Source: JAJEEA01 sp965243615
GTDB lineage: Bacteria > Acidobacteriota > Vicinamibacteria > Vicinamibacterales > UBA8438
Length of the DNA: 64,000 nt
Direction of reading: 5' to 3'
Assembly: GCA_965243615.1 (NCBI GenBank)
Contig: CBDEVO010000003.1
Location: forward strand, 5,022,001 to 5,086,000
Position numbers and translations under genes: made by a program. Shown one piece after another: positions 32,789 to 42,653 of the stretch (the first letter of the stretch is position 1; every line of letters starts with the position of its first letter). The notes below the pieces were generated by a model. The model was not told the origin of the DNA. It was given only the letters and a program-made list of their open reading frames with translations, and made no database searches.

Positions 32789-33157
32789 GTGGCGCGACCA
32801 CCGGCAAGCGAAGACCAGCTCGGACTGCTGCAGGGGACGCTGGACATGCTCATTCTCCAGACCCTGCGACCGGGCCCGGCGCACGGACACCAGATCGCCA
32901 CCACCATCGAGCGGACCTCCGACCACGTGCTGCAGGTCGACCACGGGTCGCTCTACCCCGCCCTCCACCGACTGATCAAACGGGGCTGGATCACCGGGGC
33001 GTGGGGCGTCTCGTCGAACAACCGGCGGGCGAAGTTCTACGCCCTCACCGAGGCGGGGCGCGGGCAGCTCCTGCGGGAGGCGACCAAGTGGGAGCGGATG
33101 GTCGAGGCCGTCGGACGCGTCATGCATCCGGCGGGAGCCGGAGAGGCGCCGCGATGA
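32789..33157 (+). CDS. PadR family transcriptional regulator
   Basis: 122 residues. The GTG at 32789 is preceded by AGGAGG. The winged helix is recognisable in LLQGTLDMLILQTLRPGPAH, GHQIATTIERTSDHVLQVDH, GSLYPALHRLIKRGWITGAW and KFYALTEAGRGQLLRE. The opening form (LLQGTLDMLILQTL) is that of the acidobacterial PadR group always found before ADOP permeases. It is a dimeric repressor that releases DNA on binding a small hydrophobic ligand. The stop overlaps the start of the first permease (ATGA at 33154-33157), so the two are coupled. Its target is probably the promoter 30 bp upstream. Confidence 0.93.
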   Translation: MARPPASEDQLGLLQGTLDMLILQTLRPGPAHGHQIATTIERTSDHVLQVDHGSLYPALHRLIKRGWITGAWGVSSNNRRAKFYALTEAGRGQLLREATKWERMVEAVGRVMHPAGAGEAPR

Positions 33158-35884
33158 AGCCGCCGGCCTGGCTCTGCCGGCTGGTGCCGTATCTCGGCCG
33201 GCGCCAAGCCGAGCAGGATCTGGAGGAGGAGCTCCGGCTCCATCTGGAGCTGGAGCGGGAACGCCAGCGCGACGCCGGCGTCCCGGAGGGCGAGGTCCTG
33301 CGCGCCGCCCGGCGGAAGTTGGGCAACGCCCCTCTGATCCGCGAGCGCACTCGCGACGTCTGGGGCTGGCGCCGGCTCGACGACCTGGGACGGGACCTGC
33401 GCCACGCCGTCCGCGGCCTCGGGCGGACGCCCGGCTTCGCGGCCGCGGTGGTGCTCATCCTCGCGCTGGGCACCGGCGCCGCCACCGCGATGTTCGGCAT
33501 CGTCTACGGCCTCCTGATCCGCCCGCTGCCGTATCCGGACGGCGATCGCATCGTGCGCGTCGGCCAGGAGCCGCGACGCCAACCGGGAGCGCCCGTGTAC
33601 CTGAGCGCCCGCGCGCTGGCGCAGGTGCGGGAAACGGCCGAATCGTTCGAGCAGCTGGCCCCGTATGGAGCGTTCACCTTCGAGTGGGTGAGCCCGGACG
33701 GCGCCAGACCCTGGGGCGCGCCCGTCTCGCCGGCGCTGCTCAGGCTGCTCGGGGCGAGGCCGCAGCTCGGCCGGCTGTTCACCGACGACGAGGCGCGCAT
33801 CGGCGCGGACGGGGTCGTGCTGCTGAGCCACCGCGCGTGGACCCGGCGCTTCGACGCGAATCCGGACGTCGTCGGCACGGTCGTCGACGTCCTCAACGAG
33901 CCTCGCACGGTGGTCGGCGTGCTGGCGGAGGGGTTCTACTTCCCCCGTCCCGAGGCGGAGGCCTGGGCGCCCTACGTGCTACGGGAAGACGAGCCGACCG
34001 CCGTCGTGCTGGGGCGGCTTCGCGAGAGCGTCTCGCCGGAGCAGGCCGCCGTCGAGGTCGGCGCCATCCTGCAGGGCATGGACGAGGCCGGCGCCCGCCG
34101 CCCGAGTGCGACGGGAGCCGCCCCCGCGAACGCCCCGGACATCGACGCCCGGGTGACGCGCGTCATCCCCTTGCAGGAGGAGATGGTCGGCGAATACCGG
34201 CCGGCGCTCCTGGCGTTGGCCGGGGCCACCCTGCTCGTGCTGCTCATCGCCTGCGTCAATGTCGCGGGACTGCTGCTCGCGCGCGGGGTGACCCGCCGGC
34301 GCGAGCTGGCGGTCCGCGGTGCGCTGGGGGCGGGCCGGGGCCGGATCGTGCGACAGCTCCTGACCGAGAGCGTCCTGCTGAGCCTGGGCGGCGGCGCGCT
34401 GGGGCTGGCGACGGCGGCCGGCATGCTGCGCGCGGTACCGGCACTGGTGCCGGGCGCGGTGACGCGGCTCGACGAGGTCGGGCTCGACGGCGTCGTCCTC
34501 GCCTTCACCCTCGGGCTGTCGGTGGCGGTCGGACTGCTGTTCGGCGCCGTCCCCGCGTTCCAGTCGTCCGGAGGCCACTTGCTCCGGGCCCTCGTCGAGG
34601 GGAGTGCACGGTCCTCGGGCGGCTTCGGGCTGCTGCGCGCCAACCGGACGCGGGCGGTCCTGGCCGCCGCGCAGATGGCGCTGGCCCTCGTGCTCCTGGT
34701 GGGAGCGGGTCTTCTCCTGCGCAGCTTCGTCGGGCTCGTCACCCTGGATCGCGGCTACGACCCCGCCAACGTGGTCGCCGCCACCACGAGGTACCCGCTG
34801 ACGTTCCGCCCGGGCTTCGCGACCCGGGAGGAGCTCATCGCGGCGGAAGCGTCGAAACGACGCTTCTACGGGGAGCTCGCCTCGGCGATGGACCGTCTGT
34901 CCCGTCTTCCCGGCGTGGAGGCGGTCGGGGTGTCGTCGCGCCTTCCGCTCGCGAGCAGCGGCAGCCAATTGCAGCGGGTGCAGGTCGACGGCGGATCAGC
35001 GGACGACACCCGCGAGTTGCCGGAGGCGCTGCTCCGGGTGGCGACCCCGGGCTACTTCGACGCGATGCGGCTGCGTCTCGTCAACGGGCGCCTGTTCACG
35101 CACCGCGACGGGACCGGTGCTCCACGGGTCCTAGTGGTCAACGAGACGTTCGCGCGCGCTGCTCGCCGGTGGGCCGGCCGTCGGGCGGCGGGTGCGCTTC
35201 CTCAATGCCGACAGTGACGGCCAGCCGTGGGAGGTCATCGGCGTCGTGGCGGACGTCACGTACCGGGGGCTCGCGGTCACCGGAGTCCAACCGGAGGCCT
35301 TCGCCCCGCTGCAGCAGATCGACGCCGCTCCCGTGTTCGAGCACGGCCCGGCCGTGGTCGTGGCCCGAACCACCGGCGATCCACTCGCCGCGGTCCCGTT
35401 CCTCCGCGCCGCGGTGGCCGAGGTGCGCCCCGGCGCCTCGGTGGCGACGGTGATGACGATGGACGCGAGGCTGTCGTCGGCCGTCGCCGAGCCCCGCTTC
35501 TACGCGGTGCTGGTCGGCGGCTTCGCCGCCCTCGCCGTCCTGCTCGCCGCCCTCGGCGTCTACGGCCTGCTCAGCTACACCGTCGCGCAGAGGCGGGGAG
35601 AGATCGCCATCCGCATGGCGCTGGGCGCGCAGCGCGGCGACGTGCTCGCCCTGGTCGTCCGCCAGGGCGCCGCCCTCATGGCCGCCGGCACCGTCGTCGG
35701 CCTCGCCGCCGCGGCGGCGTCGAGCCGCGTCCTGGAGAGCTTCGTCCACGGCATGGCCACCGACGACCGCCTGACCTTCGTGGCGGCGCCGCTCGCGCTC
35801 GTCGCCGCGGCGTTCCTCGCCTGCTACGTTCCGGCGCGCCGCGCGACCCGCATCGAACCGATGGAGGTCCTGCGCTTCGAGTAG
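33154..35884 (+). pseudogene. ADOP-type ABC permease 1, one frameshift
   Basis: The frame from ATG 33154 covers an N-terminal cytoplasmic prefix (LVPYLGRRQAEQDLEEELRL), a first helix (GFAAAVVLILALGTGAATAM), a MacB-type periplasmic region (LFTDDEARIGADGVVLLSHR) and the first FtsX core (PALLALAGATLLVLLIACVN). It then breaks near 35155, in an alternating CG run, into LLAGGPAVGRRVRFLNADSD. The second FtsX domain (FYAVLVGGFAALAVLLAALG, YGLLSYTVAQRRGEIAIRMA) and the family end RIEPMEVLRFE follow to 35884. The span has one base too many. Without the shift it would be about 909 residues like its two neighbours. Sequencing error at the CG run cannot be excluded. Confidence 0.8.
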
Positions 35885-35923
35885 GGACGCTGACGTGACT
35901 GCCGCGTGGCGAGCGACCATCCC

Positions 35924-35969
35924 GCAGAAGCGGGTTGTACCCGGAGAAGCAGAAGCGGGCCGTAGCCGG
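35924..35969 (+). repeat. Imperfect 21-bp direct repeat between permeases 1 and 2
   Basis: GCAGAAGCGGG-TTGTA-CCCGG (35924-35944) recurs as GCAGAAGCGGG-CCGTA-GCCGG (35949-35969), 4 nt apart. It lies about 64 bp upstream of the second permease. It could be a regulatory site pair or a small duplication. Confidence 0.4.
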
Positions 35970-36032
35970 GCGGAAAGTCGGTAACTTCATGTCCATCACT
36001 GTCCTCGATGGACGGCAGGACGAGACCGCACC

Positions 36033-38810
36033 ATGAGATGGCCAGCCTGGATGTACCTTCTCGTCCCGCACCTGGGCCGCCGCGCGGCGGAACGGGATGT
36101 CGATGAGGAGCTCCGCCTGCACGCGGACCTCGAGAGCGAGCGTCAGCGCGATAGCGGAGTCCCCGAGGAAGAGGCCCTGCGCGCGGCGCGCCGGAGGCTG
36201 GGCAACGCGACCCTGATTCGCGAGCGTACCCGCGACGTCTGGGGCTGGCGCTGGCTCGACGACCTGGGGCGCGACGTGCGCCACGCGGTCCGCGCCCTGG
36301 GCAGGAGCCCCGGTCTCGCGGCCGCCGTGGTCCTCGCGCTCGCGCTGGGCATCGGCGCCAACACGGCGATGTTCAGCGTCGTCCGCGGCATGCTGATCCG
36401 GCCGCTGCCTTATCCGGACGCGGGCGACATCGTGCGCATCACGGAAGCGATGGGGCCGAGAATGTCCCCGTTCGTCACGAGCGCCTCGATGGCGGCGCTG
36501 CTCGACGAGGCCGAGTCGTTCGAGCAGCTCGCCGGCTACGGGCCCTCCCGCTTCTTATGGCGCGGACCGGAAGGCGCGGTCACGCTGCGCGCCGCGCGGG
36601 TGTCGCCCTCCATGTTCCCGCTGCTGCGCGCGACGCCCCACCTCGGCCGCCTGTTCATCGAGGAGGAGGCCCGAGCGGGAGCGGAACGGGTCGTGCTGCT
36701 GAGCCACGGCGCCTGGGCTGGTCGTTTCGGGTCCGATCCGGACGTCGTCGGCTCCGCCATCGACCCGAACAACGCACCGCACACGGTGGTCGGCGTGCTC
36801 GCCGAGGGGTTCTTCTTTCCCAGCCCCGAAGAGGAGATCTGGACGCCCTACGTGATGCCGGGATACTCGATTGCTCCGCCGGAAGGAGGGTGGAATGGCT
36901 CTTTCCGGGATGCCTCCTTCAGCATCTCCCTCGTCACCGCCCTCGCACGGCTCCGTCCCGGGGTATCGACCGAGCAGGCGGCCACCGAGGTGCGCACGAT
37001 CCTGCAACGTAGCGGCCTGATGGCCCAGGCTGCCGCAATGAGCGGCGGCACCGCCGACCTGCCGGCGATCAACGCCCGGGTGGTTTCGCTGCAGGAAGAG
37101 ATGGTCCGTGGATACCGGCCGGCGCTCCTGGCCCTGACCGCGGCGACCGCCCTCGTGCTGCTGATCGCCTGCATCAACGTGGCGGGGCTGCTGCTCGCGC
37201 GCGGGGTGGCGCGCCGGCGGTCGCTCGCGGTGTGCGTGGCCCTCGGCGCGGGCCGGGGCCGGCTCGTGCGCCAGCTCCTGACCGAGAGCGTGGTGCTGAG
37301 CACGGGCGGCGGCCTGCTCGGTCTGGCCGCGGCGGCCGTGGTGCTCGGCGGCCTGCCCGCGGTGGTTCCCGGCGACGTCGCGCGGCTCGACGGCATCGGC
37401 ATCAACGGCGCGGGACTCGCGTTCGCCCTCGCCCTGTCGGTGATCGTCGGGCTCGCGTTCGGCGCGGCGCCGGCGTTCCAGTGGTCTCGGTTCAGCCTGG
37501 TGCGGGCGCTGAACGAGGGGAGCGCGCAGGCCGCGGGGGGCTTCCGCCTGCTGCGCTCGAACCGGACGCGGGCGGCGCTGGCGGTGGCGCAGGTGGCCCT
37601 CGCGGTCGTGCTGCTCGTCGGGGCGGGCCTGCTCCTGCGCAGCTTCGTGGGTCTCGTCACCCTCGACCGCGGTTACGACCCCACCGGCGTGGTCACCGCG
37701 CGTGCCGGGAACCCCGACGCGATTCGAGGCACGCCCGCACCGGTGCCGGGGGGCGAGGACGACGCGGTCGACGCCCGTTTCCAGGCGGCGATCCTGGAGG
37801 CCATGACGCGGCTGGAGCGTCTGCCCGACGTCGCCGCGGTCGGGGTCTCGTCCGGCCTCCCGCTCGCGTCCGGCGGCACGACGACATCAACCAGCGTGCG
37901 GGTCGCCGGCCGGCTCGAGCCGGCCGCTCCCGGCGACCGGCTGATGGCTCGCATCGCCTGGGCCAGCCCCGGCTACTTCGACGCGATGCGCCTGCGTCTC
38001 GTCGAAGGCCGTCTCTTCACGCGTTCCGACCGTGCCGGCGGCCCCGGCGTCGTCGTGGTGAACGAGACGTTCGCCCGTGGCCTGTCCCGCGACGGGCAAG
38101 CCGTCGGGCAGCGCGTGCAGCTCGGGCTCGGCGGCCGCGGCGACGATCGCCCCTGGTGGGAGGTGGTCGGCGTCGTCGCGGACCTCCGGTACGCGGGACT
38201 CACGGTCGCCGGGCAACAGGCGGAAGCGTTCGTCCCCGCGGCTCAGGCCCGGGCGGCTCGCACCGTGGGCGCGGACGCCTTCCTCAGCGTGCGGACCACC
38301 GGCGATCCGGCCGCCCTGATTCCCTTTCTCCGGGAAACGGTGGCCGAGGCGCACCCCCGCGCGGAGATCGAGGACGTGATGACGATGGATGGGCGGCTGT
38401 CGCTCGCCGTCGCCCAGCCCCGCTTCTACGCCGTCCTCGTCGGGGTCTTCGCGGCCCTCGCGCTCCTCCTCGCTGCATCCGGCCTCTACGGCCTGCTCAG
38501 CTACACGGTGGCCCAGCGGCGGGGCGAGATCGGCATCCGCATGGCCCTCGGGGCCCGACGCGGCGACATCCTCGGGCTGATGGTCCGGCAGGGGGTGATG
38601 CTCGTGGCCGCCGGCGCCGTCGTCGGCCTCGCCGGGGCGGCGGCGTCGAGCCGCGTTCTGGAGAGCTTCCTCTACGGCGTCGCCACCGACGACCGGCTGA
38701 CCTTCGTGGCGGCGCCGCTCGTGCTGGTCTCGGTCGCCCTCGTCGCCTGCTGGCTCCCGGCGCGGCGCGCGACGCGGGTCGATCCCATGGAGGTCCTGCG
38801 CTTCGAGTAG
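36033..38810 (+). CDS. ADOP-type ABC permease 2
   Basis: 925 residues, intact. Domain order: cytoplasmic prefix (RWPAWMYLLVPHLGRRAAER), first membrane helix (LAAAVVLALALGIGANTAMF), MacB-like periplasmic domain to about residue 320, FtsX helices (YRPALLALTAATALVLLIAC and onward), a second periplasmic domain (after LVTLDRGYDPTGVV), and the last three FtsX helices ending RVDPMEVLRFE. No ATPase is encoded nearby, as is typical of these orphan permeases, so it must borrow an ATP-binding subunit or act as a mechanotransmission protein. The role in peptide or lipid export is inferred from MacB. It shares most of its sequence pattern with its two neighbours, indicating tandem duplication. Confidence 0.92.
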   Translation: MRWPAWMYLLVPHLGRRAAERDVDEELRLHADLESERQRDSGVPEEEALRAARRRLGNATLIRERTRDVWGWRWLDDLGRDVRHAVRALGRSPGLAAAVVLALALGIGANTAMFSVVRGMLIRPLPYPDAGDIVRITEAMGPRMSPFVTSASMAALLDEAESFEQLAGYGPSRFLWRGPEGAVTLRAARVSPSMFPLLRATPHLGRLFIEEEARAGAERVVLLSHGAWAGRFGSDPDVVGSAIDPNNAPHTVVGVLAEGFFFPSPEEEIWTPYVMPGYSIAPPEGGWNGSFRDASFSISLVTALARLRPGVSTEQAATEVRTILQRSGLMAQAAAMSGGTADLPAINARVVSLQEEMVRGYRPALLALTAATALVLLIACINVAGLLLARGVARRRSLAVCVALGAGRGRLVRQLLTESVVLSTGGGLLGLAAAAVVLGGLPAVVPGDVARLDGIGINGAGLAFALALSVIVGLAFGAAPAFQWSRFSLVRALNEGSAQAAGGFRLLRSNRTRAALAVAQVALAVVLLVGAGLLLRSFVGLVTLDRGYDPTGVVTARAGNPDAIRGTPAPVPGGEDDAVDARFQAAILEAMTRLERLPDVAAVGVSSGLPLASGGTTTSTSVRVAGRLEPAAPGDRLMARIAWASPGYFDAMRLRLVEGRLFTRSDRAGGPGVVVVNETFARGLSRDGQAVGQRVQLGLGGRGDDRPWWEVVGVVADLRYAGLTVAGQQAEAFVPAAQARAARTVGADAFLSVRTTGDPAALIPFLRETVAEAHPRAEIEDVMTMDGRLSLAVAQPRFYAVLVGVFAALALLLAASGLYGLLSYTVAQRRGEIGIRMALGARRGDILGLMVRQGVMLVAAGAVVGLAGAAASSRVLESFLYGVATDDRLTFVAAPLVLVSVALVACWLPARRATRVDPMEVLRFE

Positions 38811-38832
38811 GAGGCGACAAGGGGTGCAAACC

Positions 38833-38886
38833 ATGACGAAGTCGCGCGCTTCGGGCAGCCGGCCGCGGGGCGGGTGCAAACCATGA
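38833..38886 (+). CDS. Possible 17-codon leader peptide before permease 3
   Basis: ATG 38833 opens MTKSRASGSRPRGGCKP; its TGA (38884-38886) overlaps the ATG of permease 3 (ATGA at 38883-38886). The start context GGGTGCAAACCATGA (38822-38836) is repeated exactly at 38872-38886 around the permease start, so the leader probably arose by duplicating the start region. Translation of the leader could bring ribosomes to the permease start. No direct proof that it is translated. Confidence 0.35.
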   Translation: MTKSRASGSRPRGGCKP

Positions 38887-41609
38887 AGTGGCCAGCCTGG
38901 CTGTATCGCCTCGTGCCGTACCTGGGCCGCCGCACGGCGGATCAGGATCTTCAGGAAGAGCTTCGCCTGCACTTGGAGCTCGAGCGCGAGCGGCAGCGGG
39001 ACGCCGGCGTCCCCGAGGCCGCGGCCATGCTGGCTGCCCGTCGAAGGCTGGGGAACGGGACGTCGATCCGCGAACGCACGCGCGACGTCTGGGGCTGGCG
39101 GTGGCTCGACGACCTGGGGCGCGACGTTCGCCACGCCCTCCGCGGACTGCGGCGCGGCCCGGGCTTCACGGGCACGGTGGTGCTCGTGCTCGCGCTGGGT
39201 ATCGGAGCGAACACGGCGCTGTTCAGCGTGGTCTACGGCCTGCTGCTCCGGCCGCTGCCGTATCCCGACCCGGAGGCGATCGTGCTCGTGGGCAAGGTGT
39301 GGCGGGACAGAACGGGACTTCCGACGCTGACGAACCCCGAGCTGCGCGCGCTGCGGGCCGATGCCGGCTCGTTCGAGCAGCTCGCCGCCTCTTCGCGTGT
39401 CGCCGTCCCGTGGACCCGGCCGGACGGCAACCTCTTTGGGCAGGCGGTGACCCCGGCCTACTTCTCGCTGCTGGGGACCACGCCGCACCTCGGCCGGCTC
39501 TTCACCGCGGCCGACGCGGAGGAGGGCGCGGCCCCGGTCGTACTGCTGAGCCACGGCGTGTGGACGAACCGGTTCGGCTCGGACCGCGACGCGGTCGGCG
39601 GCACCGTCGATATCGACAGCGGGCCGCACACCGTGATCGGGGTGCTGCCCGAGGGCTTCGAGCCGCCCCGCTCCTCGCCCGGGTTCTGGACGCCGCTCGT
39701 CGTCGCGCCCTACGAGCCGTCGGCCGATGGGGCGCTCGATAACCCCGGATTCATGCTGGGAATCGGGCGGCTGCGGCCCGGCGTGTCGCCGGACGAGGCG
39801 CAGGCCGAGGTGCGGACGATAATCGATCGCCAACAAGCCGCGCGAGCCTGGCCGGAGTTGGGCCCGGCACCCGAGGGCAGAGTGGTCCGCCTGCGGGAGG
39901 AGCTGGGGCGCCCGTTCCAGCCGGCCCTGGCCATGCTGGCGGCCGCGACCGGGCTGGTGCTGCTGATGGCCTGCGCCAACGTGGCCGGCTTGCTCCTGGC
40001 GCGGGGCATCGCCCGGCGGCGCGAGCTCGCCATCCGCGGTGCGCTCGGCGCCGGCCGAAGCCGGGTCCTCCGGCAGCTTCTGACCGAGAGCGTGCTCCTG
40101 AGCGTTGCCGGCGGCGTGGTCGGCTGCGCGGTGGCGGCCGTGATCGTGCGTGCGGCGCCGGCGCTGATCCCACGGAGCGTCCCCGGCCTAGACGACGTCG
40201 CCCTGGACGGCGTGGCGCTCGCGTTCACGGCGGGCCTGTCGGTGGCGGCCGGCCTGCTCTTCGGGACCGCGCCGGCCCTCGCATGGTCGCGGGTGGACCT
40301 GACCCGCACCCTCAACACGGAACACGGTGCCACCGGCGGCGGCCTCGGACACCTGCGGACGAACCCGGCGCAGGCGGTGCTGGCGGCGGCGCAGGTCGCG
40401 CTCGCGGTGGTCCTCCTGACCGGCGCGGGGCTGCTGCTGCGGAGCTTCGTGGGGTTCGTCACCCTGGACCGAGGGTTCGACCCGACCAACGTCGTGAGCG
40501 TCAGGGTCTCGATCGGTGCCCCCGGCATTCCCGTGAGACCGGGCGGCGGTCGCCTCGACCCCGACGAGGTCGACGCGAACGGCGCCGCCGTCCTTCGGGC
40601 CACCGAGGCTCTACGGAGCCAGATGGCACGGCTGGAGGACCTGCCAGGCGTGGCCGCGGCGGCGCTGTCGTCCGGCCTTCCACTCAATTCGGCCGATTCG
40701 ATGCAGCCGTTCGAGGTCGCGGGCCGCCCTACGCCCAGCGACCCCGACGAGCAGTCGTGGGCCGGGGTGCGCACGGTCGACCCCGGCTACGACGAGGTCA
40801 TACGGCTCCGCCTGCGCGACGGGCGTTTCCTCGCGGAGACGGACGGGCCCAGGAGCCCCCGCGTGGCCGTCGTCAGCGAGTCGTTCGCCCGGGCGGCGTT
40901 CGGCGGCGAGCCCGCCGTCGGACAGCGTTTCCGCCTGGGCTACGGCCGGGAGTGGGAGGTGATCGGCGTCGTCGCCGACGTCACGCCCCTCTACGACCTG
41001 TCCCGCCTGCCCGGCGTCGGCGACGTCTACCTGTCCATGCACCAGTCAGAGAGGAACCCGCCCCGCTACTCCAGCCCCCCGAACGTCATGGTCCGTGCCG
41101 AGGACGATCCCGATGCGGTCATTCCGTTCGTGCAGGCGGTGCTCGGGCGGGTCCACCCCGAGGCCCGCGTCCACGCGACGCCCCTCGACACGATACTGTC
41201 GAGGGAGGCCGCCCAGCCCGGCTTCTACGCCGCGTGCGCGGGCATCTTCGCGGGGGTGGCGCTGCTCCTCGCCGCGTTCGGCCTCTACAGCATCCTCAGC
41301 TACGCGGTGTCCCGACGCCGGCGGGAGCTCGGCGTCCGCATGGCGCTGGGGGCGGGGCGCGCGGACGTCGTGCGGCTGGTGGTGCGGCAGGGCGGGACGC
41401 TGGTCGCCGCCGGCGGCGTCCTCGGGCTGCCGGCCGCCGCGGCGACGACCCGTATGGTCGAGAGCGTCCTGTTGGGGGTCACCGCGACCGACGGGCTGAC
41501 GTTCGCTGGCGTCACCGCGGTGGTTCTCGCGGCCGGGCTGCTCGCCTGCTGGCTCCCGGCCCGGCGGGCGACACGCATCGACCCCATGGAGGTCCTGCGC
41601 TTCGAGTAG
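38883..41609 (+). CDS. ADOP-type ABC permease 3
   Basis: 908 residues from ATG 38883; a GTG 9 bp upstream is possible, but MKWPAWLYRLVPYLGRRTAD is the family start. The layout equals that of permease 2: prefix with DVWGWRWLDDLGRDVRHALR, helix FTGTVVLVLALGIGANTALF, MacB-like domain, central FtsX helices (FQPALAMLAAATGLVLLMAC), second extracytoplasmic domain and final FtsX helices with RIDPMEVLRFE. Periplasmic parts differ clearly from permease 2 (for instance MHQSERNPPRYSSPPNVMVR), so the array may have diversified for different substrates or partners. It is followed after 66 bp by the DUF2807 gene on the same strand. Confidence 0.92.
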   Translation: MKWPAWLYRLVPYLGRRTADQDLQEELRLHLELERERQRDAGVPEAAAMLAARRRLGNGTSIRERTRDVWGWRWLDDLGRDVRHALRGLRRGPGFTGTVVLVLALGIGANTALFSVVYGLLLRPLPYPDPEAIVLVGKVWRDRTGLPTLTNPELRALRADAGSFEQLAASSRVAVPWTRPDGNLFGQAVTPAYFSLLGTTPHLGRLFTAADAEEGAAPVVLLSHGVWTNRFGSDRDAVGGTVDIDSGPHTVIGVLPEGFEPPRSSPGFWTPLVVAPYEPSADGALDNPGFMLGIGRLRPGVSPDEAQAEVRTIIDRQQAARAWPELGPAPEGRVVRLREELGRPFQPALAMLAAATGLVLLMACANVAGLLLARGIARRRELAIRGALGAGRSRVLRQLLTESVLLSVAGGVVGCAVAAVIVRAAPALIPRSVPGLDDVALDGVALAFTAGLSVAAGLLFGTAPALAWSRVDLTRTLNTEHGATGGGLGHLRTNPAQAVLAAAQVALAVVLLTGAGLLLRSFVGFVTLDRGFDPTNVVSVRVSIGAPGIPVRPGGGRLDPDEVDANGAAVLRATEALRSQMARLEDLPGVAAAALSSGLPLNSADSMQPFEVAGRPTPSDPDEQSWAGVRTVDPGYDEVIRLRLRDGRFLAETDGPRSPRVAVVSESFARAAFGGEPAVGQRFRLGYGREWEVIGVVADVTPLYDLSRLPGVGDVYLSMHQSERNPPRYSSPPNVMVRAEDDPDAVIPFVQAVLGRVHPEARVHATPLDTILSREAAQPGFYAACAGIFAGVALLLAAFGLYSILSYAVSRRRRELGVRMALGAGRADVVRLVVRQGGTLVAAGGVLGLPAAAATTRMVESVLLGVTATDGLTFAGVTAVVLAAGLLACWLPARRATRIDPMEVLRFE

Positions 41610-41675
41610 ATGCCCCGGCAGCGGGAACCCATTCCCTGGCCGCCACGTCAACAGGGAGCAGGGGGGGGACAAGTG

Positions 41676-42533
41676 ATGAAGCGCAACAGGGTGTCTTGCC
41701 TGGCAGGCGTCGTTCTGCTGGGGTTCTCGTCGGGTTGCCTGGACATCGTCATCGGGCGCGAGGTCGTTCGGGGCTCCGGCCGCGTATCCGAGGAGAGCCA
41801 CCGGTTCAGCGGGCTCACCGGCGTGCAGCTCGCCACGAGGGGCAGGCTCGAGATCCGCCTCGGCGACACGGAGTCGTTGCAGGTCTCGGCCGACGACAAC
41901 CTGCACGAGTACCTCGAGATCACGACGGACGGCGGCACCTTGAGAATAGGTACCCTGACCGGCTTCCACCTGCGGCCGTCCCGGCCGATTCGCTACACGC
42001 TCACGGCGAGGGAGATCGAGTTCATCGGGCTGTCGAGCAGCGGAGACGCCACCGCCCCGGCCCTCCGCGCGGAACGGTTCGAGGTCCGCCTCGGCAGCTC
42101 CGGCGACCTGTCCATGGATGGCATCGAGGCCGACTCCGTCGACGTCCGCCTCGGCAGCTCCGGCAGCCTGTCCGTGGATGGCATCGAGGCCGGCGCCGTC
42201 GACGTTCGCGTCGGGAGCTCCGGCGACCTGTCGGTGGACGAGCTCCGGGCGGGGTCGCTGGCCGTCCGCATCAGCAGCTCGGGCGACGTCAGGATCGGCG
42301 AAGGCGAGGTGGACGGTCTCGACGTCACCATCAGCAGCAGCGGCGACTACCGCGGAGAATCGTTGCTCAGCACCCGGGCGACGGTGGCGCTGAGCAGCAG
42401 CGGAAGCGCCCGGTTGTGGGCGGAGGAATCACTCGACGCACGGTTGAACAGCAGCGGATCGGTCTCCTACCGCGGCGACCCGGAGGTCGTCGCCAGAACC
42501 AACTCCTCGGGCCGCGTCAGGCCGATTCGCTGA
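41676..42533 (+). CDS. DUF2807 (head GIN domain) beta-helix lipoprotein
   Basis: 285 residues from ATG 41676. The N-terminus is a lipoprotein-like signal (CLAGVVLLGFSSGC) with a candidate lipid-bearing Cys21, although the lipobox is not ideal. The opening EVVRGSGRVSEESHRFSGLT and LEIRLGDTESLQVSADDNLH are typical of DUF2807. The second half is a repetitive right-handed beta-helix with SSSGD/GSSGDLSVDGIEA turns recurring about every 20 residues. The family is surface-exposed, with no known enzyme activity. Its place at the end of the PadR/ADOP array suggests co-expression and perhaps a role as an export substrate or adhesin; this is inference. Confidence 0.87.
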   Translation: MKRNRVSCLAGVVLLGFSSGCLDIVIGREVVRGSGRVSEESHRFSGLTGVQLATRGRLEIRLGDTESLQVSADDNLHEYLEITTDGGTLRIGTLTGFHLRPSRPIRYTLTAREIEFIGLSSSGDATAPALRAERFEVRLGSSGDLSMDGIEADSVDVRLGSSGSLSVDGIEAGAVDVRVGSSGDLSVDELRAGSLAVRISSSGDVRIGEGEVDGLDVTISSSGDYRGESLLSTRATVALSSSGSARLWAEESLDARLNSSGSVSYRGDPEVVARTNSSGRVRPIR

Positions 42534-42564
42534 ACCGACCAATCCGCACCGCCGTGTCCCAAGT

Positions 42565-42596
42565 GGACCAATTGCGCATGCGTCGTAAATTGGTCC
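42565..42596. repeat. Inverted repeat between convergent genes
   Basis: GGACCAATT (42565-42573) and AATTGGTCC (42588-42596) are exact reverse complements around 14 nt. TGGTCCGGACCA (42591-42602) is a second, overlapping palindrome. The element lies between the convergent DUF2807 and HicA genes. It may be a bidirectional terminator or a regulator site; TGGTCC-GGACCA resembles GntR-type operators. Confidence 0.5.
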
Positions 42597-42653
42597 GGAC
42601 CATTCTACGATTGTCGGCACAATGACCCCGCTGTACGCTCGCCAGGGACCACA

